In this document: positions 20,169-32,349 of the stretch, in pieces | Layout: each line of letters starts with the position of its first letter | Numbering within the stretch: position 1 is the stretch's first letter | Notes under the pieces: model-generated | What the model was told of the DNA's origin: nothing | Database searches by the model: none | Seen by the model: the letters and a program-made list of their open reading frames with translations, nothing else | DNA from: Oidiodendron maius Zn | Taxonomy: Eukaryota; Ascomycota; Leotiomycetes; Myxotrichaceae | NCBI GenBank assembly: GCA_000827325.1 | Contig: KN832879.1 | Location: 1,450,394 to 1,514,393 of the forward strand | Direction of reading: 5' to 3' | DNA length: 64,000 bases | Translations under genes and position numbers: made by a program

Positions 20169-22148
20169 ATGCCTTCGGAGCGGGTGGACGCTTCTTCATG
20201 GCAAGAGCTTGCGCAGCCAGAATCAGAGCAACCAGAGTCAGAGCAATCGGAATCTCGGCAAAAGTTTCCACTCCTCCCTATTTTCCCACAGCATCCTGCT
20301 ACGAGCACCGAGCAAACCGCCTTGAGCCGAAGCCTAAGCCATGTAGGCTCTTCCAAGACATTCCACTCGCTAAAAGATACATGACTTTCAGAGATCCTAG
20401 CGCTCTGTTTTAGTGTTCGGTGTCTATTGGCAATTATATTGATTCTGGCCGTCTCTGACGGTAAAGAAACTCCCAGCCTTCCTAAATCTCTCACGCTTAA
20501 CACAATTGTGGCTATTCTGGCCACCGTGTCTCGATCGGCTTTACTTTTCACCGTCGCTACCGTAATCGGTCAACTCAAATGGCCCTGGATCCTCGGCCAG
20601 CGAACTTTAATAGACCTCCAGACGTTCGATGATGCTAGTCGCGGTCCTCTAGGCTGCATTAAGCTTCTTACCACCCGCGTGGGCCTTTCTTTTACTCTGC
20701 TAGGAGCTATTATAACTATCGGAAGTTTAGCCTTCGATCCGTTCTTACAGCAGCTGGTAGGCTCCCTCGTGATACAAAGCTACCAAAACTCGAGCCTAGC
20801 CTTCACTAGTCAAGGGAATGGTTTTGCAATGAATCCTCTCAGCCAGCAGTTTGAAGCCGCAATCTATGCAGGGCTGTATTCTAATCCAAGCTCATTTGAC
20901 CCCAAGCCAGCATGCCCGACAGGAAATTGCGTATGGCCTACTTATGGTTCTATTGGATGGTGTAGTAAATGCCAGAACTTTACTAGCAACGCTGTTGTAC
21001 GGGACTGTGATTTTAATCTCAGTATCATTGCCAACAGTCTCAGGAGTGGCGAAACACAGACGCTCGCATGCCGGGTCGAGTTTGCTGATGGTAATCAAGT
21101 TCAGACTCCTATCACAATCACACAAAATACGGCTGACAACACTACTTTCGACATAATTGAAACGCAATTAAATTTCACCTCTATATCTACCCTGGACGGA
21201 CCATATATATCTTCCCAGCCCACGAGTAGTTTTCTCGGGATCAAAGCCCCCCAGCTAGCTATGGGCTATGCATCCATAGGACAAGTGGGCCCTGAAGGCC
21301 CTGACGTCCCAGTGCGGCAATTTGACACCGCGTATGAGTGTATCCTCGATCTTTGCGTTAGAGAGTACAATGTGTCCATGAGCGGAGGTGTTCCTAATGT
21401 TCAAATCGTTGGAACGCACTATGGAAACAAGTTTACAAGAAACCTCACAGTCGATTCGATGAGCCGACCCTTTTGGTGCTGGAGTCTATCGGACCCGGAT
21501 GACTTGGATTTCAATTTTACAGTAGCAGCTGGCAACAGCGCTTATACCTATAGGTTTGCGACTACAGTTTACTTCGTCGACAATCGCAACTTCTCTTTCT
21601 GCAGCCCGTGGGAATACACAAACTGGGGCGATAATGTTGCTCTCTTAATCAATACCACATCTGCAAGCGGGTTTCAATACAATGTCAACAATAGTTCGGG
21701 CGGTACACTCGATGAGAGTGGGATGGATGTCTCTGAGCAGTCTACAGGCATAATTAACCTACTAACATCAAATGTATCTCTCGAAGGTATATTTAGCAAT
21801 ATTGCATCTAGTCTCACGCAGCTAACGCTAGAGACTACCGCCGTGAATATCACTGGCCAGGTTTCGTTCCCTATTATCCTGATTAAAATCTATTGGAAAT
21901 GGTTATTACTACCAATAACGTTAGAGGTTATGGCAATCATATTGCTGCTTTACGCAATGGTGCATACTAAGCTAAGGAAGGTACCTCTATGGAAATCATC
22001 AAGCCTGGCCCTCTTATATCACGGATTAACAGATGATGGTAAAGATAAACTAGAAATAAATAAGCTGAGCAAAATGGAGCTAGATGCTAAGGACGTAAAG
22101 GTTAGGCTGGTCTTTAACAATGGGTGGTTTCTTAAGAAGATAGAGTAA
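20169..22148 (+). pseudogene. DUF3176 membrane protein with one in-frame TGA
   Basis: The frame from ATG 20169 to TAA 22146-22148 encodes about 659 residues with one stop, TGA at 20382-20384. Upstream residues end HSLKDT and downstream residues begin LSEILALCFSV, where family members usually have a Trp, so TGG-to-TGA is the simplest reading. Downstream are a first hydrophobic helix (LLAIILILAV), LTLNTIVAILATVSRSAL and GQLKWPW. A long extracytoplasmic domain with CPTGNCVWP and Cys-rich WCSKC follows, with many N-glycosylation sequons. A final TM helix (~22 residues, WKWLLLPITLEVMAIILLLY) and a short tail end the protein. This is the DUF3176 layout, of unknown function. If the TGA were spliced out the gene could be active, but I see no GT-AG pair with the correct phase. 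Confidence 0.75.
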
Positions 22149-22320
22149 TGGGTGAGGACATACAGAATTATATCTCATTCTTATTGTTTGTATAACTCGG
22201 GTGGAAAAGGTAGGTTCAAATTCAAGTATACTAACGTCCGTCCCTGCGTCCCGAGACGCACCCTGTCACGAGACGAATCTATAGTTTTGGAATCACAAAT
22301 ATTTTCCCGCGACCGGAGCC

Positions 22321-22835
22321 GCGCTCTGTACGCTTAAAGGCCACTCAGCTTATGTTCTCTCAGTGACCTTCTCGCCGGATGGCAAGCAGGTCATGTCTAG
22401 GTCTGGGGACAAGACTATACGGCCCTGGGATGCCGCGACTGGATCCGTCATGGATATAATGACTATCCGCGTGGACCCGAATATCCGAATATCCGAACAT
22501 CATCCACATTACTTTTTGAAAAGTGGACTACTGGTCGGTTATCCTCTGTAAAATAAATTTAGCAGGGAGAGTCAGGGTCTACGACAAAGCCTCTGTGGAA
22601 AACCAGCCTTCTGAATTAATAGTCTTGTTATGGTCGACATTGGTGAAGGAAGCAAAACGAAGATTTATAATGAATAGGTGAATAATGTTTTTCTGAGTCA
22701 GAGCTCACCTGCAATTCATACCTCATTTAGTCCAAAGCACCCCCCTAAACTTTTGAACTACAGACGCTTAAGGGCCACTCAGACCTTATCCTCTCGGCCA
22801 CTTTCTCGCCGGATAGTAGGCAGGTTGTATCTATA
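22321..22835 (+). pseudogene. WD40-repeat fragments
   Basis: At 22321-22453 the frame reads [25 protein letters not shown], then [13 protein letters not shown], one nearly complete WD40 blade. At 22758-22835 a second copy reads LQTLKGHSDLILSATFSPDSRQVVS. These match the highly regular WD40 repeats of fungal NACHT-WD40 (HET-E type) proteins. The sequence between and around them is not open, so only fragments remain. Confidence 0.75.
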
Positions 22836-22987
22836 TCAATATCAATGAACCATTGAAACTCCGAAAGGTCTGCCGATGACGGATATGGAGATATCTATAT
22901 CATATGCTCGACCGTCGTGATGAGGAGCCTGTTAGATCTCTTTGGGATATTCACGTTACTCTAATCCTGCAGTCCATTTTCGCTTGT

Positions 22988-23219
22988 CTATGGGGAAGAC
23001 GATTTTTTGTCGCGGATAGGGGGTGACGTATGGGGATTGGCACATTGACTTCGCAGAAAAACAACTGCACATTGGGATCGTGCTGGGGGTCAGTGTTCCA
23101 TTTATATTCTGTCCTGTGTCTGACTCACGTTATCGTCTTGTTGGCCCTGCATATGTTCACACCATTATGACGGGCAGGTGCTCAGAAACCCAGGGGATAT
23201 TTGTGTTGAGCAAATAGAA
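22988..23219 (+). pseudogene. C-terminal remnant of a HET-domain protein
   Basis: One frame gives GRRFFVADRG followed by a TGA and RMGIG. After a frame change, VLGVSVPFIFCPV, RYRLVGPAYVH and IMTGRC follow. This is the recognisable C-terminal pattern of HET proteins (RRFF, GxGP, GxSVPF, RLVGxAYVHGIMDG). The intact HET protein at 59984-61897 has the same layout at its end. Only about 75 residues remain and the frame is broken. Confidence 0.7.
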
Positions 23220-24884
23220 ATCACATGATGGGAAGATCAGGCTCACTTGAGACGCTGATTTCTGGAGGGGGTAATCGAAATATATCTTTATATATGACGT
23301 TGGAAATCTGGCAAGACACTGGCACCCGACGGCAATCTCCAGTAGCATCATTTCCGCATCATTTGCTTATCCTTTCCCGATTTTCTCAACGCTGTGCGTT
23401 TCACGGCCTTGGCGCGCGGAGCATGCATTACCAGCCTTATACCAACACCGCTTGCTCTCACGTGGGATATCGTGTAGGCAATGGTTGCAGTTTCCCTAGA
23501 GGAGTAACTAATAGTAAAGACTATAAAGAAGATAAATGGGAGGAGATAAATGCGAGCTTTAACAGTAGTAGTATTACGTGTAAATTAAAAGAAGATAGGG
23601 ATTATATGGATAGGAATAAAGATTATAGTGCTCCCTATAGAGGTTATAGTGAAAGGGATAAGAATTGCAAGAGACTTAAAGAATTTAATAGGGAAATTGC
23701 GACGTGATATAGTGGTAAAATAGTGCATACTTATTAGACCCCTAGCAAAATAAAGAGAACGGTAGAACAGACGAAGAGGCTAATGATCTTTCCACTATTC
23801 CATCGGTAGAGTGAATCGACTGAACGAGATGACCATGATTCAAGAAGAGCGACGTATCGTTGGCTGGTATGCTACTATTGTTGAGCTTATGCCGAACAGT
23901 TGAAAGACATTGTTCTCTGCTAAAGCCCCGTCGACTACGCGCGTCGTTAATAGACTGATTGCATTTAAAGTATGGAAGTGCGACCGGCGACTTTCGCTAT
24001 GAATATACGTCGTTGAATTGGCTTGCAATGGCAGTTTCAGCATAAGGCTGAACAAGGTTGAGGTCTACATATTACTGTAGAGTGTGCTAGAAGTCATGCC
24101 TTGTCGGAATTGATTGGCGAAGCGATTCAACTCTCCGCTAAGTTGGTATTGGCTAGTAAAAATAGTCCTTGCTTCATGTGAACCCTTTTGAAGTGCTCTG
24201 TGTCCGAATGTGGCCTGTGGTGGCTGAGCATTTTTCAGCCCGCGTCTCTCTCTTCTCGTTCGTTTTGGGGTTGGATTGAAAGCCCCGTGGACGCGCAGTA
24301 ACAGCCTTGGAATACCTTAACTTCGCAAAAGAGACTCATAATCATTACCCTCCCATTACAGCTATGAGCGAAATCCGTGTCCTACTTCCAAACAGAACTA
24401 ATTAAAGTAGACCAAAAGCGATAAACCTAGTATGAGCATAATCTACTTTTCTATTGAAAGCCGGAAGTGCTAGCGCTTGAATCAGGTAATAAGGCACAGA
24501 CTGAAGGCAGCAGCCATCCAGCTGTCCTTTCTACTTCCGGGCAGGCTCCCATTCAAATTATTCGCTAGTGAAGTCGGCTTCCCCTTTGAAGCCTTCGCAG
24601 AGATATTCTGCTCAGCTTATGCACTATACCATGAGAAGCGAGTGCTACAGCCGAGGAGCCATCACACCCATTGCAATTATCGTCTAACAAATCGTTGACA
24701 CCCCAGTTTGTGCATTTCCTCCTGCCCGCCCGTCAGCATCTTCCCCTCCCTCGACCAAACTCTCTACAGACAGTTGTCCTTCCTGTAATGCTCCTCTCGA
24801 CAGATAATTCCCATTTGCTGCCAACTTTCTCTCTTCTCTCCTAACCCTGCATTCTACTCGGCACGGCAGTACACCGTCTACAAT
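23220..24884. other. Intergenic region and upstream region of the large unknown gene
   Basis: No gene is recognised. A frame at 23225-23707 becomes Lys/Asp/Tyr-rich in its second half (purine-rich DNA at 23512-23700) with no domain. The last ~200 bp are pyrimidine-rich and probably contain the promoter and 5' UTR of the gene at 24885. Confidence 0.45.
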
Positions 24885-27800
24885 ATGGCTTCCTCTCAGC
24901 CCAAGACCCCTCACCCAGCCTACTTGGAGGATGCCGACGAGGACGGCAACATCGTGGAGAAGGGCTCGCGGCGGAGCGCCAGGAAGAAGGAGGGCAAGAA
25001 GAAGTCCAAGCCCAAAGTGTCGCACCCCTCCCGCCAGGAGAAGAAGCGGTCCAAGAGCGATTCGGATGCCGAGGCCTCGGGGTATACAGGCCCAGCTATG
25101 TTGTCCGGCGCGCAGGACGATGATGCCGTGGGAGCCCGCGAGGCCAAGATCGAGCGCCGGCGAAGCACCGCGGGGGCGTCGAGCAAGCCCAAGGGATACG
25201 ACGGCAAAAGCTCCTCCAAGTCCACAGTGGACGAGGCGAAATACTATGGCATCCCCAAGTCGAAGACCCAGCCCATCCCCACGACCATGGCTCAGCCGAT
25301 ATCATATCGCGCGCGCCCTTCCATTCTTACCACCCAGTCCCATCCCGCCAGACCACTCAGTTACCATGCCGCCTATCCAGGTACGGTTTTGCATGGCCCG
25401 CCTATATCACACCAAGGCTTCTGGCAACAAGCCCCATCGCACTATCCTCCCCTAGCCCCATCCGCCATGTTCGTCCCCAATGCTCCTTCCCCCGCAGACT
25501 ACCAAACCGCGGCGTGGCCGNNNNNNNNNNNNNNNNNNNNNNNNNNNNNNNNNNNNNNNNNNNNNNNNNNNNNNNNNNNNNNNNNNNNNNNNNNNNNNNN
25601 NNNNNNNNNNNNNNNNNNNNNNNNNNNNNNNNNNNNNNNNNNNNNNNNNNNNNNNNNNNNNNNNNNNNNNNNNNNNNNNNNNNNNNNNNNNNNNNNNNNN
25701 NNNNNNNNNNNNNNATACGACGGCAAAAGCTCCTCCAAGTCCACAGTGGACGAGGCGAAATACTATGGCATCCCCAAGTCGAAGACCCAGCCCATCCCCA
25801 CGACCATGGCTCAGCCGATATCATATCGCGCGCGCCCTTCCATTCTTACCACCCAGTCCCATCCCGCCAGACCACTCAGTTACCATGCCGCCTATCCAGG
25901 TACGGTTTTGCATGGCCCGCCTATATCACACCAAGGCTTCTGGCAACAAGCCCCATCGCACTATCCTCCCCTAGCCCCATCCGCCATGTTCGTCCCCAAT
26001 GCTCCTTCCCCCGCAGACTACCAAACCGCGGCGTGGCCGCTGACCCCGAGGGCCTTGACCGATAGATTCCCGCCGAGAACTGGTTCCGGCTATGGTTTCC
26101 GCGACCCTATCATCCAACAGCAGAACGTGGACGACTACAAAGATGGATATTCATCAGCGACAGAGGGCGGTCCAGCGCGGGCGAGCGTCCGTACTCTCTC
26201 AAATCGAGAGTCCGTCCGCACACAGGCCGAGCTAGACTATGATGGCGTTAGTGGATCAAGTGTCCCTCTGACAGCCGATATGCTTCGCCGCCAGCAGAGA
26301 GGCCAAGGAGGCGCATCCCGTTATACTAAATCCTCTGGCTCACGCGATGAATTAGACTATAAAAAGTCTTCCACGACTGGTCTCTCTATTGATTCTGGCT
26401 ATGGGTCCTTGTCTACGCAGAAACTCGAGAATTTGTTGAACGGAGACCAACAGAAGCAGCATATACAGCCTCATACTGCCGTTATTGAGGAACAGCCCGA
26501 AAACGATGAGACGGATACGATGACGGTCTATTCTGAAGCAGAAAGCTTACAGGGCTCTAAGATTCAAGGATATATTTCTGATTTCGCTGACGAACTCCAC
26601 AGCGCCCTGGCCCCAGACTTTGGTAGGGAGGGCTTTGATAAAGTCGCACCTATACTTGGTGATATTCTACAAGACTTTGCTATAAGAATTGGCCATGAAC
26701 AGTCCAATAAAATCCAAATGCATAAATACATCATGTATATTATATACAAACACCGTAGGTACGTGGATGCCGCCACTGTATTAACGTCAACCCTGAGACA
26801 CATGCAATGGCCACCTAGGTGGCCATGATAATGGTCTCCAAGTGATTGTATAGGGACTATTACGGGGTTATAGTCCAGGTTTAGGTGCATTCTTTTATTC
26901 TTAAAAAAGACTAACGCTCCGGGCAGTCAAATAATTACAAGTCTTGCTAAAAGATACCTCGAGGATGAAGAAGAGGATCAGGGCGAAACCGATTTGCACA
27001 CCGTGGAAGACGTAATGTCAATAGAAGAAAAACTTAAAATGGCAGCTTGGGAAAAAGTGGAGAGTGAGCCGAGCAGGCAGAAAAAGCCAGTCGATAATGA
27101 GACCTATATTGATACGCCCGACGATGATGAGCTTGAAATCGCAGATCTAAACAGACATCAAAAAATTATCACCGAGTCACTAGCCTATCATTGGCTGGTG
27201 TCTTCCATAAATCGAGAGAATACTATGACCACCATGGGCTCGAACTTAGCTAGCGCGATTAGGCATCAAATTGCACAGAAGCTTGGTAGGTTACGGACTA
27301 TCAGCCGAAAAGCTCCTATTAAAGTGGAGAGCGTCACGTTTGAAGTCTCATTGGACTTCCTGGGTTTCTTCGAAAAGCAACAGTATAATTTGTCCGCGGC
27401 GAAGGCCTTGCCAAAGGTGGTCACGCTTACCGGAGAAGGCGATAATGTGCAGGCAGTAACATGCCTTGAATATATGACACAGACATGGCCTCAGACAGGA
27501 CCGTCGATCATACAATTTCTACAGCAGCTATTAGAAGACAAAATAGCAAACTGTGCCGGTTCGTTGCTTGTCCCATCTTTAAACCTTACCAAGATCTATT
27601 ACTGATTTAATTGTGTCTTGGCAGCTACTCTGCCGGATGGAACGCAATTGATAGCTTCACTTAGAAAAGGGGTTTTGCATATCCAAGTCACCGGGATTTC
27701 TTGTTCAATTGTGGAAGTTGGGGAGCAACTTGCATGGCTAGGTGCTGCTCTTCAATTTCCACAGGAAGAAGGTGTAACATACTGCGTGCCATTAGTAGAC

Positions 27801-29730
27801 ATATCTACAGGCGGTGAAGAGTCTGTCGTTGAGGCTCCATCGCAACTACAGATTCGTTTTCACTACAAATTTGAGATAAAGGGCTGTAATGATCATTTAG
27901 GAACTGGAAACTGCTGGCGCAAACTGTTTCATAGACCAGTAGTAGTCAAGGGCTACCCAATTCCGCGGCGATCAGAAGTAGACACCGGGCTGGAAGTTTC
28001 TCTCGACATTATGGTTGGCCTGACCAATGCACGGAGAGTTGTTGACTTCTATGGTGCTACCATCCTCAAAGGATTTTCAGCAATACTCATCGTCACAAGG
28101 TTAATCGGAGATGCTGTGCGCTGGCACCTTTTTTTAAATGAAGATGGTCACTATATCTCATATTCTGACCCTCGGATTCCTCGCTCTCAAGACTCACTAA
28201 AGCATCTTTCCTCTTACGCCTTGGAATCAAGCCGACACATTCTAGGATGGTGTGAAACTATCAATAATTGCTCTGGTAAATCAAAATCATCTCTTTTCAA
28301 ACATCAGCATTCTGTTTATCTTTTGCTAATCGCCTACATGTGTAGGTGCTCCTGGCCCATATTATGACATTGGCTGGTCAAACCTAGAACCACCGAATCC
28401 GAAATGCGCGTTTCAAAATGTCTCAATATCGGCTGGAAAGTATGTAACTCTGGGCTCAAACGTCACTTTCGGCATAAGGGATAAACCTGTCTATGTCTCA
28501 TTTGATGACGACTTTATTGGAGCTCTGATGATGCTGGAAAGTAGATATGTTGTTTTCTACGATGTCGAAGATAGGAGGGCTTGGCTCATCAATGGAACTA
28601 GTGCACTTCTGCACCTTGTTCGTGCTTCAATCAGGCACTATCAGAACAACCCTCGCCTATGCCACATCTTTGAGTTCAAAGCGGAAGCATTAAAAGAAGC
28701 TGCGAATCCTTATACTGGGTTGGATGCTGCCTTCGAAGTTTTGTCAAACTTTAAAAACCTTGAACTACCCTTTTACAAGAAGCCTCGAGAGACTATGGAA
28801 AAGACCACCAGGAAGTTAGGGGGGCGACCTGAGTTGGCCCGCGAAACGACAACCTCATATGTTACTCTGAAGGATCGTGTTGAGGATATTTTTAGCACTC
28901 TTAGTCAGATAATGGCTCATCAAGATGATGTACACACTCAGACTGGTGTTGGATTCCGTCTGAGGTCTACACCTCGAAGGCAACTCGAAGGATTTGATTT
29001 CATGGACATTGCTGCAAAGAAAGGAACATTGTGGCCCAAAATCGCAACTCTCCAGGCTATGGGTAGAGGATGGGTCGACTTCATAAGATCCCTGCATGCT
29101 ATCACCCTCTTTGGGAAAGGTTTTGGAGAGCTTCTTCAACCTGCTGGAACCGAAGGACCTTGCAAATCTTGTTACTGGAATAGTAGCCTTCCGACAGGCA
29201 AGGATTATCTCGCAATAAGTACTAAAGATCTCCAGCCGATTTTGTCTCGGAGGGCTGGCGCAAATTCTCGTCCTTGGTGCCTCAACAATAATATTTATTG
29301 GCACGCACCGGATGAAGCTTTTAAGCCCTGCAAATGTTCCTCGACGATGCCACACCAATACTGTCGAATCCAGGTTTTGCTGCCACCCACATCCCATAGG
29401 CTATTTGGGCGAGCAACAGGATTCAAGAGCCCCACTCGGCTTCCTGCTCACGGCGCTGTTATCTTCGGCCACAATTGGAAATTCCCACTCCAATGGTCCG
29501 CTCAAGGAGATCCTAAGGCGGGTGAACCTGAGCGGGATGCAGATGAAGATGAGGATGAAAGCGACGATGAAGTACTAAGACAAGGTAGTGCTAGTGGAGT
29601 AATATGGAATAATGATAGTTCCAGTCTGGAGGAATCTGCAACGTCATCGAGTCTTTACAGTCAGAAAAATCTCCAATTTATCAACGAGCACGGTGCGGTG
29701 GCACCGATTGATTTTAATAGAAATCTGTAA
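24885..29730 (+). CDS. Large fungal-specific protein of unknown function (contains assembly gap)
   Basis: Four exons (24885-26758, 26927-27558, 27625-28275, 28346-29730) join in frame to 4542 nt. Donors include GTACGT and GTTCGT, and intron 1 (168 bp) has a CTAAC branch site. The first ~70 residues are strongly basic (RRSARKKEGKKKSKPK). A long Pro/Ser/Tyr-rich disordered region follows. Then come an acidic segment (DEEEDQGETD), a region with PDGTQLIASLRKGVLHIQV and GYPIPRR, and an acidic C-terminus (DADEDEDESDDE). An N run at 25521-25714 lies inside exon 1. It is flanked by two identical 325-bp blocks, so 173 codons are probably artefactual and the real protein may be about 1340 aa. I recognise the general type from fungal genomes but no function. 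Confidence 0.75.
25196..26039 (+). other. Assembly gap with identical flanks
   Basis: Positions 25196-25520 and 25715-26039 are identical by eye over 325 bp and sit on the two sides of a 194-base N run. The offset of 519 is a multiple of three, so the frame is kept. The simplest explanation is two overlapping contig ends that were scaffolded without being merged. Confidence 0.9.
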
Positions 29731-31169
29731 TTAATAGAGGAGGGTACAAGTTAGACTCGAATGTGAAGATACAGGAGGCAAGAAGTGTCTTTCTGGAAGG
29801 CGCTTTAAACGTCGCGGTGTCGCGGATGCGGAGTCCGTTTGTGAGGATGATAACATCGCTAAGTTTAATGCTACAGTAATCAAGAATGCTACAGTAAGCC
29901 AGGTGAGCTTCCTAGCTAAATTAAAGCATATAACAATAACTAGTTAGACATCTAAAACTATGGTGTTAAGCGCGAAAAGGAATATCAAGGTGAGAATTAA
30001 GAGGGACTATGGCCGGCTTTAAACCGCTAATACCTTAAGGAGGAAGTTCTACTATAGCTTCCTTTTTTTTGGGCATTAATTTCGTCTATAGTTATAACGG
30101 AGTCATTCTTGGATATATTGAGGGCATCTTTCTATTAATTTAAATCGTTAGAAGTAATCCCCTCTTCATTCTCTAATAAAAAAAATATGATTAATATAAG
30201 AAACTATTATCTCGTTATTATTAAAATGAACAAGTCAAGACTAGCTTTAAATCTTTTAAGGGTAACTAAGAGAGGAGTACCCTAATAGGTATAGAAATTC
30301 TAGAGACATTTAAAATATAACAAGTAGCTAGAAGCCTAGGGTTGACTTAAAGTATATTTAAAACATTATTAACCCGCTATAAAGGACTACATTCGGCATT
30401 AATGAATTCCATTATTGACTGGCCTACAGCACTAGTTAGTCTAGTAAACTCTTAGCACTAGTCTCAACAATAATCTACCCGCTTCATTTGCCCAAGAGTT
30501 TAACGATAATATAGGATTAACACAACCGCCTTTAAGTGAAAACGAGGTCTCCATATCAAGAGATAGTGGAGAGACAGGTTGTAGAGAGTGGGTGTAGGGA
30601 TAGGGTGCAGTAACCACACTACGGCAGCTAGTTACATTAAAGAATAAGGTAAACCAGTCGAGTTATAGTTTATAGCATGCTAGCACACAGTTAGATGTAA
30701 GTCTTAGTCTATGGCTAACTACTCTTAGCTAAGATAAAGTGTAGGCTTTTGCTTAGACATAGAAGGAGATACTCCTAGCATATTATTTATTTTTAGACTA
30801 TTTCATCAACATTAACTATAATAGAAATCTATAAGTTGTATAAAGAACAAGTAGTCTTTTTAATAAGGCAACTAGCGGCTAGGGGGTTGTCTCGTATATA
30901 CACTTAGCATCATGCTTGATGTATAACGACTATATATCTTCATCTGTAGATCTAAAGGTAGGGCTTTGAAGCCATGGAACATACTATGCCTTAGCAGTTT
31001 TAACATGTCGCATATTGAACAACAGTCGGAAACATTATCCTTATTCCTAGCGACATGATAGAGGAGTGTAATCAAAGTATAGGGCAAAACCTGTATACAG
31101 ATGTAAACTCCTACCACTACCTTAAGGATCTTCTTTACTTATAAGAGATCTCCTTATAACCTATACGAT
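29731..31169. other. AT-rich gene-free stretch
   Basis: About 1.4 kb of AT-rich sequence with frequent TAG, TAA and CTAG strings and no open frame of note. It looks like old repeat sequence degraded by C-to-T change, but I cannot assign a family. A frame at 30872-31117 (-) has no domain. Confidence 0.5.
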
Positions 31170-32349
31170 TACATCACGCTGTTGACCTCTCGCAACCTCG
31201 CCGTCCTCGGTCATATAAAAAATGGCAGTGTGAAACACTATGGCTTCCAAGCTCTTCGAGTCTCACGTTACGACGTGCGAGAAGCACTTTTCAGTGAAAT
31301 GGCGAGACAAGGCATCGAAATTTGACACGGTGCTAATTGTTCAAAGATTATGGGAAACAGCTCCAAAAATGACAGCGGCGTTAGTTTCGAAGGGGCTGTA
31401 ACAGTGGGATTTTCAGATAGCCAGGTGGAGAACGCAGACATCGTTATTGGTGCCGATGGCCTCCACTCATGTGTCCGCAAGTATCTCGATCCCGAAGGGC
31501 GCAGCGAGCCGCAGTTCACCAACCCGGCAGGAGTGGGTGGAGAGATAGACAGACCTCTGCTACGCAGAGAAGGCCGAGATTTGAACCTTCCATGCTTGAT
31601 TCTCGGCAAAGACAATGCCTTCGGTATCATGCCGGCAAGCTATGATGGGAACTTGATTATATGGTTCGCTACCATATAAGAGAAGGAAAAGTCGAGAGAA
31701 GAGTGTGCAAAGCTTGGATCCGATAAGGAGTACTTATTAAAAGTGCTGAGAGATCGCCACTGTGATAGCAGTGAAGTATGGCCGGAGGTGGTTAGTGGCC
31801 TGTGTCGACAGGAGCCAATTGAAACCCTTACGTTATGGCCGTAAGTTTATATCACTTCCTGCTTCATTCTTCCGCTCTTATGGCCTCTATTACAACTACC
31901 ACACTTAGCAGTAGTATTTCTAATAGTCATGCGCATAGGTTTTACGATCTCCCTACTCTTCCATCCTACTACTCTAAATCGGGCCGCATTATCGTCATCG
32001 GTGATGCCGCACACGTCATTGTGCCAACAGCTGGTCAAGGCGCTGTGAGGTCGCTCGAAGACGCCATTACTCTCGCCAACGCACTTGCTCCGAGCCTCAA
32101 GCTGAATCAAAGTGCCTGGGATTCCAGCTCCTTAATATTCTCGGCCAGTGGCAGATTCACCGTAAACAACGTATGGCGAAGATAACTCAATTTTCGGCTC
32201 GGGCAGGGAACCTAAGGAGGCCAATAAGTTCGAAGTGGCAGCAGGTGTTAAGAGATGGGATTGTACGGTTGGTGTCGGGGTTGATGAGTTTGACACAGCA
32301 GACTAATTGGATATACTTGTATAAGGCTGAAGATATTTTCTATAGTTAA
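31170..32349 (+). pseudogene. FAD-dependent monooxygenase remnant (salicylate-hydroxylase type)
   Basis: The readable part contains YGFQALRVSRYDVREAL, then IVIGADGLHSCVRKYLDP (the DG motif) and, after a 98-bp intron at 31841-31938, [19 protein letters not shown] and [14 protein letters not shown] (the GD motif). An Arg/His-rich tail ([10 protein letters not shown]) follows. The N-terminal FAD-binding GxGxxG part is absent. The frame has a TGA at 31323-31325 where family members have Arg, a TAA at 31677-31679 where Gln is likely, and a frame change near 32125. Group A flavoprotein hydroxylases act on aromatic compounds. This copy is dead, but it sits beside an apparently intact catabolic-type gene group. 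Confidence 0.85.

Noticed and set aside
20343-20391. A 49-bp GT-AG intron that would remove the TGA of the DUF3176 gene
   Set aside because: Joining these sites leaves the wrong phase and leads straight to another stop.
25196-26039. A true internal protein repeat in the 24885 gene
   Set aside because: The two blocks are identical at DNA level and lie exactly at the two edges of an N run, which points to unmerged contig ends.
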